Assembly (NCBI GenBank): GCA_902784615.1
Contig: CACZVN010000003.1
Location: 244,473-308,472 of the forward strand
Length of the DNA stretch: 64,000 nucleotides
Origin: an uncultured Prevotellaceae bacterium
Lineage (GTDB): Bacteria; Bacteroidota; Bacteroidia; Bacteroidales; Bacteroidaceae
Direction: 5' to 3'
Part shown: positions 40,681 through 52,469 of the stretch, piece by piece
Layout of the letters: every line of letters starts with the position of its first letter
Position numbering within the stretch: position 1 is the first letter of the stretch
Notes under the pieces: model-generated
Told to the model about the DNA's origin: nothing
Databases searched by the model: none
Seen by the model: the letters and a program-made list of their open reading frames with translations, nothing else
Made by a program: the position numbers and the translations under genes

Positions 40681-41661
40681 TTAAATCTTATCCGCTATGG
40701 CCTTGGAGAAGGTCTCGTGACGATGACGCACAAAGCTGGTCAACAGACCCATGGCAATGATTTCGAACACAAAATTCATCACGGGGATATCCAACAGGCA
40801 GAACAGGAACATCCAGAACGAACGGAAGTTGAAAGTCAGCAGACCGTTCCACTTCATCAGTGAGAGTGAGTGGTCATGGAACTCATTACGTAATGCCTCG
40901 GGCATCTGGTCTGCACTGCCGAACTTCTCGCGCAGTTTAGTCATCAGACGCTGGAACTGGGGTGTGGCCTTCTCCTGCTTGATGGTGTAATCGACATACG
41001 ACTTCTGGAACAGCCGCTCGTATGCAGGCGCATCATTTGGCATCTGCTCGAGGATCTCACGCTGACGGGCGGAATTATCCAGTTCACTACCCTTCTCTCC
41101 CTTCAGGAAGAAGAGATGCACCTGAATATAATAGTCAGCAAGACGCTGCTGGCCTGCCAGTCCTGTGATGCCAGAGATGACACCCAGCACAAAGACCACT
41201 GCTGTGGCTATCCACACATTCTCAGGAGTGTCGCTGATACCAAGCCATGAGAACTCTAGTTCATGATGGTGATAGAAGCGCCATACAAATGCCACATAGA
41301 TAGGCGTAAACCAAGTAAAGCCTGCCACACCATCAAGAATACGACCCACATGACTCTTCTTGCCCGAGAGCCGTGCCAACTGACCATCAGTACAATCGAA
41401 GAAGTCGGCCCACATCAGCAGGAAGATGCCGATGAGATTATAGACCAAACCCAGAGTGCCGCCATAATAGAAGCAACCCTGGGCAAAGAACCATGCACTG
41501 GCAGCCCCAATAAACATCGAAGCCACGGTTATGGTGTTCGGATGGACGTCGAAACGGTTGAAAAAACGAGCCAACTGGAAGCAGAAAGGACGGATGACGT
41601 GAAAGTCAAGCCAGTCCTCTGTTTCTGCGGATTTCAGCGTCTGAAAATACTCTTTGTTCAT
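40681..41661 (-). CDS. CDP-alcohol phosphotransferase-family membrane protein with one altered active-site Asp
   Basis: 326 residues, six or more helices with a long internal polar segment (about residues 195-270). The family motif reads DCTDGQLARLSGKKSHVG followed by RILDGVAGF. The consensus D(x2)DG(x2)AR(x8)G(x3)D(x3)D is met except for the last Asp, which is Gly here. This Asp is the proposed general base in studied enzymes. The start MNKEYFQ at 41659-41661 has an AAGG box five bases before it. The expected reaction is transfer of a phospho-headgroup from CDP-alcohol to a lipid alcohol. The altered residue may mean a different acceptor or mechanism. Confidence 0.82.
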   Translation of the reverse strand: MNKEYFQTLKSAETEDWLDFHVIRPFCFQLARFFNRFDVHPNTITVASMFIGAASAWFFAQGCFYYGGTLGLVYNLIGIFLLMWADFFDCTDGQLARLSGKKSHVGRILDGVAGFTWFTPIYVAFVWRFYHHHELEFSWLGISDTPENVWIATAVVFVLGVISGITGLAGQQRLADYYIQVHLFFLKGEKGSELDNSARQREILEQMPNDAPAYERLFQKSYVDYTIKQEKATPQFQRLMTKLREKFGSADQMPEALRNEFHDHSLSLMKWNGLLTFNFRSFWMFLFCLLDIPVMNFVFEIIAMGLLTSFVRHRHETFSKAIADKI

Positions 41662-41668
41662 ACTGACC

Positions 41669-42160
41669 TTACTCGGACGCATCATCCTGAATGACGGAGA
41701 AGGTCAACTTCTCATAGCCCTCAAAATCGTCAAACTGTACCTGGAAGTTAGCATACAGGTAGTAATTACCTCCAGTGTTATGGGTATCCTTAATGGAATT
41801 ACTCTTTGCCAAGGCATTCAGGATCTGGTTATAGACGACCTTATCATTATTGTCGTCTGCAATCTGAATAGCCATAGAAGTCACATAGCCATTCTCAACC
41901 TTATAGGTGTAATCACCTGAAGCATAGAGTTGGAAGGCATCTGTCTCCAGAATCGTTTCCAGTTCGCCTACAGCAGCCTGCAACTCCTCAAAAGTGCTGT
42001 TCACATAGTTGATGGGCTCCAGATTGGCGTCCAACTTGATATAGACCGTATCGACCTCATTGGTAACATTCGTCTCTTCAGCGCACATCGTAGTCGTGCC
42101 TGTCAGCAACAGCATGCCGACAAATATCATTTTCTTCATCATATTCTTCATCTTTTTCAT
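41669..42160 (-). CDS. Small exported protein of unknown function
   Basis: 163 residues. After basic residues (MKKMKNMMKK) comes a hydrophobic signal (MIFVGMLLLTGTTTMCA) and a mature domain with the segments VDTVYIKLDANLEPINYVNS, TFEELQAAVGELETIL and NQILNALAKSNSIKDTHNTG. No known family is recognised. It is very acidic and probably periplasmic. Its stop is seven bases before the start of the CDP-alcohol phosphotransferase, so it belongs to that operon and opens it. Promoter TAATTTTG lies at 42180-42187. Confidence 0.75.
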   Translation of the reverse strand: MKKMKNMMKKMIFVGMLLLTGTTTMCAEETNVTNEVDTVYIKLDANLEPINYVNSTFEELQAAVGELETILETDAFQLYASGDYTYKVENGYVTSMAIQIADDNNDKVVYNQILNALAKSNSIKDTHNTGGNYYLYANFQVQFDDFEGYEKLTFSVIQDDASE

Positions 42161-42179
42161 CTCTTTTCAAATTCGGCTG

Positions 42180-42210
42180 CAAAATTACCAATTTATCAGT
42201 TGATTACCAA
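42180..42210 (-). promoter_or_regulatory. Promoter of the lipid-headgroup operon
   Basis: Minus-strand TTG (42208-42210), 20-nt spacer, TAATTTTG (42180-42187), just past the end of the beta-galactosidase gene. Confidence 0.82.
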
Positions 42211-42249
42211 CACTTTTTGGCAAAAAATTCAAAAATCATGCATTTACCT

Positions 42250-45462
<3,213 letters not shown>

Positions 45463-45475
45463 TTATCAACGTTGA

Positions 45476-47293
45476 ATGAAACGATTATTACCAATCTTAC
45501 CATGGCTAGGAACCTTGTTTCTTATTGCCATAGCACTTCTCTGTCTGGAATCTGATCTACTGTGGAAGGTGCAACAGTTTAACGTATTTCTCGACACCTC
45601 CCTCTTCTTCCGCGAACAGATGCTGGTGCCTGGAGGCTTCCTTTCTTATGTCAGTTGTTATTTCACACAGTTCTTCTTCCATCCCTGGCTGGGGGTACTG
45701 ATGTTATGTTGCTGGTGGCTGTTGCTCATGTGGTTCACCAAGCGCACCTTCCATATCTCCGACAATTGGACCGTTCTGGCACTGATACCAGTGGCTCTCC
45801 TGCTCATTGCCAATATGGATCTAGGCTACTGGCATTATTTCATGAAACTACGAGGCTATTTCTATGTACCGACCATCGGTACCACGGCCTGTGTCGCCCT
45901 GTTGTGGGCGTTCCGTACATTGCCCCAGAAGCCGTGGCTCCGCTGCGTATTCCTGATGATCGTTTCAGCGGTCGGATATCCGTTGTTGGGCATCTATGCC
46001 TTAGCCACCGTCCTGCTTATGGCCATCTGGACCTGGCGACTCTCCCAGAATCGTAGCCAGAACGCCATGCTGACCATGGTCGCCCTGCTCTGCATGGTCG
46101 CCATCCCTCTGTTGTGTTACCGCTATGTCTATTACCAGACCAACATCATCTACCTCTGGACAACAGCCCTGCCTTCGTTTTTCATTCTTGAATCATACCC
46201 CATCTACTATACACCATATTGCTTATTAGGCGGCTTTTTCCTGATCATGGTCATCTGTTACCAGAGAGCGCTGCCAACGAAGTGGCAGAAGAAAGCATTG
46301 ATCAAATGGGGTCTGCAGATGGTCCTCGTGGCTGTTCTCGCGGTTGGTATCGTGCACTACTGGTACAAGGACGACAATTTCCACCACGAACTCGCCATGC
46401 AACACTGTGTCGAGGATACCGACTGGGAGGGCGTACTCCTCGAAGATGAACAGATAGAAGAGCCCACCCAGATCATCGTCCTGATGCGTAACCTTGCCCT
46501 TATGAAGTTAGGACGCCAACTCAATGAGATATATAGCCGCCCCAGGGCTTCCGCGATGAACAATACGGATCTGCCCATCAACATGGTGTATCACGTCCTC
46601 AGCCGCATGGTATATTATCATTACGGTCTGCTCAACGACTGCCACCATATCTGTATGGAAGATGGCGTGGAATACGGTTGGCGCGTAGAACTGCTGGAGT
46701 ACATGGCCCGTTGTTCTCTGCTCAGCGGTGAGACACAGGCAGCACAGAAGGCGCTCGACCTTCTTCGTCACACCACATTCCACGGCAAGTGGGCTGACGC
46801 CATGCAACAGTTGGTAGATAACCCTAAACTGATAGCCGAAGCCCGTGAGACAGGTCCTATCACTCACATGATGCAATACAAAAACGCATTGGGTAGCGAT
46901 GGCGGCGACATAGAGAAACACGTGATGACGAAACTTGCAAATCAGGACTCCGACGACCCCTATTTTCAGGAGCAGGCACTTCTCGCCACACTTTGGTTAA
47001 AGGATCAGCCCAAGTTCTGGAAACAACTTGCTCAATACGCCAGACTACATCCCCATGAGCCCATGCCCCGTATCTTCCAAGAAGCGGCCTATCTCTTTGG
47101 GATATTGGAGCAAAGGCCCAATCTTGACCAGATGCCGTTCGACGAGAGCGTGAAAAAAACATATCAGGCCTTTTCGGAACAAGCCGAGAAATACGATGAC
47201 CAGCCTATCGAGGTCGTCCGCACGGCGCTTTCTCCCTTCTTTGGGAACACCTACTTCTTCGAATATTATCTCTACAAAGACATTACCGATTGA
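45476..47293 (+). CDS. DUF6057-like polytopic membrane protein
   Basis: 605 residues. The first 310 residues hold about ten hydrophobic helices with many Trp and Tyr (for example GVLMLCCWWLLLMWFTKR). The rest, from HHELAMQHCVEDTDWEGVLL onward, is a soluble helical repeat region that looks TPR-like (MARCSLLSGETQAAQKALDL). I recall this architecture as DUF6057, a Bacteroidetes family without known function. It is followed after three bases by a lipoprotein with a propeller fold, and both share one transcript. Possible roles are envelope complex assembly or transport; no evidence supports a specific one. Confidence 0.7.
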   Translation: MKRLLPILPWLGTLFLIAIALLCLESDLLWKVQQFNVFLDTSLFFREQMLVPGGFLSYVSCYFTQFFFHPWLGVLMLCCWWLLLMWFTKRTFHISDNWTVLALIPVALLLIANMDLGYWHYFMKLRGYFYVPTIGTTACVALLWAFRTLPQKPWLRCVFLMIVSAVGYPLLGIYALATVLLMAIWTWRLSQNRSQNAMLTMVALLCMVAIPLLCYRYVYYQTNIIYLWTTALPSFFILESYPIYYTPYCLLGGFFLIMVICYQRALPTKWQKKALIKWGLQMVLVAVLAVGIVHYWYKDDNFHHELAMQHCVEDTDWEGVLLEDEQIEEPTQIIVLMRNLALMKLGRQLNEIYSRPRASAMNNTDLPINMVYHVLSRMVYYHYGLLNDCHHICMEDGVEYGWRVELLEYMARCSLLSGETQAAQKALDLLRHTTFHGKWADAMQQLVDNPKLIAEARETGPITHMMQYKNALGSDGGDIEKHVMTKLANQDSDDPYFQEQALLATLWLKDQPKFWKQLAQYARLHPHEPMPRIFQEAAYLFGILEQRPNLDQMPFDESVKKTYQAFSEQAEKYDDQPIEVVRTALSPFFGNTYFFEYYLYKDITD

Positions 47294-47296
47294 TAT

Positions 47297-48796
47297 ATGA
47301 GAAAACCGTTTTCCATCATAGCCTTAGGACTGTTGATTTGTGGTTGCAGCCAACAATTGCCCACAGACTTCAGCCAGTCAGAATCATGGCCGCGTATCTA
47401 CCCTGATTACGTGGATGTCACCATCCCCATGAATATCGCGCCACTGACATTTAAGATGGATGATCAGTCTGACGAGATGGCTGTACGCTATACCTTTGGC
47501 GACGAGGAGATCATCTGTCGAGGCACCCAGTCGCAACCAGACATTAACGACTGGAATCATCTCACGGCCGCTGCCCAGGGAAAAGCCATACAGGTAGAGA
47601 CCTACGCCTGCAAGGACGGGCAATGGACAAGGTTCAAGCCCTTCAACATCCATGTGTCATCCGACTCCATCGACCCCTACATCAGTTATCGCCTCATCTC
47701 GCCGTCGTATATCACCTACGAGGAACTGACTATTAGCCAACGATGTCTGGAGAACTATGACGAGAGCGTCATCTATGATAACATGCTCTGCACAGATAGT
47801 GAAAAGGGACAGTGTATCAACTGCCACAACTACCAGCAGTATAATCCTGAAAGGATGCAGTTTCACGCCCGCCAGAACTTCGGCGGTACCGTTATCGCCT
47901 ATGACGGAAAGATCCGGAAGATCGACATGCGCAACGACTCCATCCTCTCAGCCGGCGTTTATCCTTCGTGGCATCCCGTATTACCGCTGATCGCCTATTC
48001 CACCAACACGACCCGCCAGAGTTTCCACGTCACCGATCCTAACAAGATTGAGGTCTATGACATAGAAAGCGACCTGATAGCATACGATGTGGAGAAGAAC
48101 GAAGTGATGAATATCGAGAATGATCCCAATGAGTTAGAGGTATTCCCCTTCTGGGCACCCGACGGGAAGTCAGTCTATTACTGCAGCGCGCATTTTGAGT
48201 ACCCGCCTACGACGACCAACAAAAATGCGTATCTGCTCAGACATTCGGATCAGATCTTTTATAATATTTACCGCAAGTCGTTCGATCCCGCCACCATGGA
48301 GTTCGGCCCCCGTGAACTGGTGTTTGCTGCCGACACGCTGGAGATGAGTGCCACCTTACCACGCATCTCGCCAGACGGCCGTTACCTGATGTTTACGATG
48401 GGAAAGTACGGTGTGTTCCACATCTGGCACCGTGATGGCGACCTCTGGATGATGGATCTGAAGACAGGTGAGGCACGTCCCATGCAGGAACTCAACTCGC
48501 CTGACACAGAGAGTTACCACTCATGGTCGTCGAATGGCAGATGGGTGGTGTTCAGCAGCCGCAGACATGACGGAACCTATACCCGCCCCTTCTTCGCACA
48601 CATCGATGAATACGGAAACGGCACAAAGCCTTTCGAATTGCCTTGTGCCGATCCTGACTATCATCTTCAGTTTATGAAGTGCTATAACATCCCTGAGTTC
48701 ATGAATGGCCCTGTCACCATCAAGCCCCATGCCTTTGCCGATGTGCTCAAGCGTGACGGCGAGCCCGTGAAATACGTCAACAAACTCAGCCGATAA
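47297..48796 (+). CDS. TolB/PD40-like beta-propeller lipoprotein with one CxxCH motif
   Basis: 499 residues. The signal peptide ends at LICGC (Cys-17), a lipobox. Around residues 170-180 there is GQCINCHNYQQYNPERMQFH; C173, C176 and H177 form a CxxCH haem-c attachment motif. Downstream the sequence has WD40/PD40-type blades (YPSWHPVLPLIAYSTNTT, FPFWAPDGKSVYYCSAHFE, LPRISPDGRYLMFTMGKYG). It is probably held at the membrane facing the periplasm. A conserved Cys pair for structure or metal is the alternative to haem. Its partner in the same transcript is the DUF6057-like membrane protein. Confidence 0.75.
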   Translation: MRKPFSIIALGLLICGCSQQLPTDFSQSESWPRIYPDYVDVTIPMNIAPLTFKMDDQSDEMAVRYTFGDEEIICRGTQSQPDINDWNHLTAAAQGKAIQVETYACKDGQWTRFKPFNIHVSSDSIDPYISYRLISPSYITYEELTISQRCLENYDESVIYDNMLCTDSEKGQCINCHNYQQYNPERMQFHARQNFGGTVIAYDGKIRKIDMRNDSILSAGVYPSWHPVLPLIAYSTNTTRQSFHVTDPNKIEVYDIESDLIAYDVEKNEVMNIENDPNELEVFPFWAPDGKSVYYCSAHFEYPPTTTNKNAYLLRHSDQIFYNIYRKSFDPATMEFGPRELVFAADTLEMSATLPRISPDGRYLMFTMGKYGVFHIWHRDGDLWMMDLKTGEARPMQELNSPDTESYHSWSSNGRWVVFSSRRHDGTYTRPFFAHIDEYGNGTKPFELPCADPDYHLQFMKCYNIPEFMNGPVTIKPHAFADVLKRDGEPVKYVNKLSR

Positions 48797-48799
48797 GTC

Positions 48800-50047
48800 T
48801 TAACTCAGTTTGTGGATCACGAGACCCGAGCGCAGTTTGGGTTCAAACCACGTGGCCTTCGGTGGCATGATCTTACCGCTGTCGGCGATGTCCATGATCT
48901 GCTGCATCGAGACGGGATAGAGGGCCAGTGCAGCACGCATCTCACCACTATCTACACGACGCTTCAACTCGCCGAGTCCACGCAGGCCACCCACGAAGTC
49001 GATACGCTGCGAAGAGCGCAGGTCGCCGATATTCAGGATCTCGTCGAGAATCAGACGAGAAGAGATATCCACGTCGAGCACGCCGATGGGATCGTTATTG
49101 TCGTAGGTACCCTCCTTGGCCTTCAGGCTGTACCAGTGCTGATCCAGATAGAGCGAGAACTCATGCAACTGCTGGGGCTTGTAGATCTCCGTACCCTTGT
49201 CCTCCACGATGAAGTTCACCTGCAGGGCAGCGAGGAACTCCTCCGACGACATACCGTTCAGATCCTTCACCACACGGTTGTAGTCGAGGATCGTCAACTG
49301 GGAAGCCTGGAAACATACGGCCATGAAGAAGTTATACTCCTCGTCACCCTTGTGGTTGGGGTTCTGTTTCTGCTTCTCCGCACCCACGAGGGCAGCGGCA
49401 GCCGAACGGTGATGGCCGTCGGCGATATACATCGAGGGCATCTTGGCAAACTCGTCCGTGATGGTCTGCATGTCCTTGTCGTCGTCGATCACCCAGAACT
49501 GATGGCGGAAGCCGTCGATAGGTGCGATAAAGTCGTACTCGGGCTTCGTGGCAGCATAGCGCATGATCAACTCGTTGAGCACGGCATTGTCAGGATAGGC
49601 GAAGAACACGGGCTCGATATTCGCGTTGTTCACGCGGACATGCTTCATACGGTCTTCCTCCTTGTCGCGACGCGTCAGTTCGTGCTTCTTGATACGGCCA
49701 GCCATATAGTCGTCGGTATGGGCACAGACCACGAGTCCGTACTGCGTCTTGCCGTTCATCGTCTGGGCATAGATATAATAATGTTCGCGATCGTCCTGCA
49801 CCAGCCAACCCTTGTCCTGGAACTTCTGGAAGTTCTCGGCGGCCTTCTCATACACGCGGGGGTCGTACTCTGAGGTACCCACGGGGAAGTCGATCTCCGG
49901 CTTGATAATGTGATACAGACTCTTCTCATTGTCGCCAGCCTCTGCCCTCGCCTCTTCCGAGTCGAGCACGTCGTAGGGACGACTCTCCACCTGCTCCACC
50001 AACTCCTTCGGTGGACGGATTCCTTTAAACGGTTTTACAATTGCCAT
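48800..50047 (-). CDS. DUF1015 family protein
   Basis: 415 residues. It starts MAIVKPFKGIRPPKELVEQV and carries YHIIKPEIDFP, then MPSMYIADGHHRSAAAALVG, the most conserved motif of DUF1015 (ADGHHR). Related genes in Bacteroidetes lie next to serA/serC; here no serine genes are near. The biochemical activity is unknown; fold predictions for the family suggest a hydrolase-like enzyme. The start MAIVKPF at 50045-50047 is chosen because the frame upstream overlaps the promoter. Monocistronic and convergent with the propeller lipoprotein gene, with only three bases between them. Confidence 0.88.
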   Translation of the reverse strand: MAIVKPFKGIRPPKELVEQVESRPYDVLDSEEARAEAGDNEKSLYHIIKPEIDFPVGTSEYDPRVYEKAAENFQKFQDKGWLVQDDREHYYIYAQTMNGKTQYGLVVCAHTDDYMAGRIKKHELTRRDKEEDRMKHVRVNNANIEPVFFAYPDNAVLNELIMRYAATKPEYDFIAPIDGFRHQFWVIDDDKDMQTITDEFAKMPSMYIADGHHRSAAAALVGAEKQKQNPNHKGDEEYNFFMAVCFQASQLTILDYNRVVKDLNGMSSEEFLAALQVNFIVEDKGTEIYKPQQLHEFSLYLDQHWYSLKAKEGTYDNNDPIGVLDVDISSRLILDEILNIGDLRSSQRIDFVGGLRGLGELKRRVDSGEMRAALALYPVSMQQIMDIADSGKIMPPKATWFEPKLRSGLVIHKLS

Positions 50048-50067
50048 AGTTCTCAAAATTTGCGGTG

Positions 50068-50075
50068 CAAAAGTA
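50068..50075 (-). promoter_or_regulatory. -7 element of the DUF1015 gene
   Basis: TACTTTTG on the minus strand 21 nt before the ATG at 50047. Confidence 0.6.
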
Positions 50076-50113
50076 ATTAAAAGTTCTGAAATCACAAAAT
50101 CTTTGAGATAATA

Positions 50114-50145
50114 TTTGCCAGTTTCACAAATAAATCGTATTTTTG
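50114..50145 (+). promoter_or_regulatory. Promoter of the GH5 gene
   Basis: TTTG (50114-50117), 20-nt spacer, TATTTTTG (50138-50145), leader of about 20 nt. Confidence 0.88.
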
Positions 50146-50171
50146 CAGACGAATACTAATATACCGAATAT

Positions 50172-51806
50172 ATGAAGAAAAGATTTACTCCAATTTTAGG
50201 CTTGCTGCTGATGCTGTGCGTCCAGTCGCAAGCACAGAGTTTTGAGTCAGCCACTGACGCAGTAAAGAACATGGGTGTGGGCTGGAACCTGGGTAACACG
50301 CTGGATGCTGTAAAAGAGGGTGTTGCAGAAGGATGGACCTGGGATTCCATTGAAGACCACGAAAAAAACTGGGGGCAGCCTGTAACCACGCCAGAACTCA
50401 TGAAGATGATGAAAGAGGCTGGCTTTGGCGCCATTCGTGTACCAGTGACCTGGTATCAGGAAATGGACAGTGAGGGAAAAGTTAACGACGCCTGGATGAA
50501 TCGCGTCAAGGAGGTGGTCGATTATGTCATCGACAATGACATGTACTGTATCATCAATGTGCATCACGACACTGGCGATGGCACACAATGGCTGCATGCC
50601 AGCACGACAACCTACGACAAGGTAAAAGACAAGTACGAGTATCTGTGGAAACAGATAGCCGAGAAGTTCAAGGACTACGACCAGCGCCTGCTCTTTGAAT
50701 CCTACAACGAGATGCTGGATGACAACAACAGATGGAACGAGCCTGTTTCCGACGACGGCTATAAGGCCATCAACAGTTATGCCAAGCTTTTCGTAACAAC
50801 CGTACGTAATACGGGTGGCAACAACGCCGAGCGCAACCTGGTGGTTAACGACTACTCTGCCAGCAGCGTCCCCAATGCGATGAAGGCGCTTGAGTTACCA
50901 GAAGAATCAGGACATATCATTTTCCAGTTGCATAGTTATCCGAACTGGCAGACTAAAAGCAACGCCAAGAATGAAATCGACAACCTGATTAGTAACATCA
51001 AGTCGAATCTGCTGGACAGGGCTCCTGTGATCATCGGCGAATACGCCACATTCACCACATGGCCTTCGACAATCGACTATTACGATAAGGACAAGGAAGT
51101 GGCCCTCTATGCCATGGACTATCTCATCAAGGAGACCAAGAAAGAAGGCATCGGCACTTTCTACTGGATGGGTCTTTCGGATAGAATCTATCGTTCAGAG
51201 CCTGCTTTCAATCAGGCTGATTTAGCTGAGACGCTCATCAAGGCCTACTATGGTAGCAGCGACAACTATAAGTTTCCCACACATGATAGTTCAAAAGGAA
51301 CTGTAGCTTTTGAAGGCGAAAAGACTTTGGAATGGGGAGTGGGAATAACGGTTCCTGCCTCTATGTTAAAAGAAGTCGGAAAGCAAGTAGAAGTGGAACT
51401 GTCTTATAAACTCGACTTTACTGACTACGACGATATCCAGTTCATGTATAATAAAGGTGGATGGCAGAAAATCCCCAGTGGCCTTTCTATGGATGGTCAG
51501 GCGTTTGACGGTGCAGATTTCGGTCCCTCTGGTGCTTATGGCATTAGCTCTGGCGATTCAAAGACTTCTGTACTGACATTCGATGAATCTGCCTTCGAAC
51601 TCGTTGCTTCAAATGACTTGATTATCCAGGGGCATGGCGTGATTATGACGAAGGTAGTAGTACAATCACCTGGAACGTCAGGAATTAGCAATGCCATCAT
51701 CGACAAGAACTCAGATAACGCTATCTTCAACCTCGCAGGCCAGCGCGTGGCCAACCCGACGAAGGGCATCTACATCCAGAATGGCAAGAAGATCGTGATG
51801 AAGTAA
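50172..51806 (+). CDS. Secreted GH5-family endoglucanase with a C-terminal sorting-like tail
   Basis: 544 residues. Signal peptide MKKRFTPILGLLLMLCVQSQ, then the GH5 TIM barrel: MGVGWNLGNTLDA, VPVTWYQEM, INVHHDTGDG, the acid/base Glu in LLFESYNEML and the nucleophile Glu in VIIGEYATFT. A beta-rich module follows at about residues 375-500 and could bind carbohydrate. The last 25 residues, NLAGQRVANPTKGIYIQNGK and a few more, match the KGIYI-NGKK ending seen on many secreted Prevotella proteins, probably a type IX secretion-related tail. Likely substrates are beta-glucans or xyloglucan (the WNLGNTLDA style fits GH5_4). It is monocistronic with a strong terminator. Confidence 0.92.
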   Translation: MKKRFTPILGLLLMLCVQSQAQSFESATDAVKNMGVGWNLGNTLDAVKEGVAEGWTWDSIEDHEKNWGQPVTTPELMKMMKEAGFGAIRVPVTWYQEMDSEGKVNDAWMNRVKEVVDYVIDNDMYCIINVHHDTGDGTQWLHASTTTYDKVKDKYEYLWKQIAEKFKDYDQRLLFESYNEMLDDNNRWNEPVSDDGYKAINSYAKLFVTTVRNTGGNNAERNLVVNDYSASSVPNAMKALELPEESGHIIFQLHSYPNWQTKSNAKNEIDNLISNIKSNLLDRAPVIIGEYATFTTWPSTIDYYDKDKEVALYAMDYLIKETKKEGIGTFYWMGLSDRIYRSEPAFNQADLAETLIKAYYGSSDNYKFPTHDSSKGTVAFEGEKTLEWGVGITVPASMLKEVGKQVEVELSYKLDFTDYDDIQFMYNKGGWQKIPSGLSMDGQAFDGADFGPSGAYGISSGDSKTSVLTFDESAFELVASNDLIIQGHGVIMTKVVVQSPGTSGISNAIIDKNSDNAIFNLAGQRVANPTKGIYIQNGKKIVMK

Positions 51807-51827
51807 CGCTCATCATTATCCAAACTT

Positions 51828-51863
51828 AACAATAATCCCCGCCAATTGGCGGGGATTATTGTT
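51828..51863. terminator. Perfect bidirectional hairpin terminator
   Basis: AACAATAATCCCCGCC / GGCGGGGATTATTGTT, 16-bp stem with loop AATT, between the convergent GH5 and AbgT-like genes. Confidence 0.92.
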
Positions 51864-51872
51864 ATCTGTCCT

Positions 51873-52469
51873 TTATCCGAAGACGAAGCGGATGGATTCC
51901 CAGAACTGGATGAGGAGGATGAGGACGACGAACAGCGGGGCGCCCTTGGCAATGCCGAAAGAGGCGATTTGGAGGATGTCAGAGAACGTGCGGACATGGC
52001 CTGCCATCATGGCGAAAGACACGGAGAACAGGATGATGCCAAAGGCTATGATGGGTACCAGACTGCGACTGAAGGCGGAGGGGAAGAACTCGCCCGTGGC
52101 GGAAAGCAGGATGGCGTGGGGCATCAGCGTCAGCAGGGCGATGATGGCCACGTAGATGACCAGGAAGATGATAGCCACGCGCAGGGCGATCCGTTCACGA
52201 TAGGTAATGGGCCTTGACTGACTGGACAACTCCACCACCCCACTCTGCTGCACACAGCCCAGCGCGGAGAGCAGCAGCAGGAGCCATACCAGCAAGGGCG
52301 ATGCCATCATCGACGTGAACGAGCCGAAGAACCAGCGGATGCCCTCGGAAGAGAGCAGCGAGCGCACACCCTCCATCATCATGGCGGACAACAGCCACGA
52401 GAGGATGACCAACAGGGCCTCGGCCAGAAGGAGGATGAAGCAAGCCACCCCTAACAGTCTATTCGTCAT
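51873..52469 (-). CDS. Small polytopic membrane protein resembling part of AbgT transporters
   Basis: 198 residues, almost all hydrophobic, with about six helices. Segments such as SSEGIRWFFGSFTSMMASPL followed by LLVWLLLLLSALGCVQQSG and the SRSLVPIIAFGIILFSVSFA end recall AbgT (p-aminobenzoyl-glutamate exporter) family loops, which read LVPFI near the end. AbgT proteins are about 500 residues, so this is at most a half or a shrunken relative. The ATG at 52467-52469 overlaps the response-regulator stop by 11 bases, so it belongs to the sensor operon. It may itself be the target or the regulator of signalling. The name is tentative. Confidence 0.55.
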   Translation of the reverse strand: MTNRLLGVACFILLLAEALLVILSWLLSAMMMEGVRSLLSSEGIRWFFGSFTSMMASPLLVWLLLLLSALGCVQQSGVVELSSQSRPITYRERIALRVAIIFLVIYVAIIALLTLMPHAILLSATGEFFPSAFSRSLVPIIAFGIILFSVSFAMMAGHVRTFSDILQIASFGIAKGAPLFVVLILLIQFWESIRFVFG

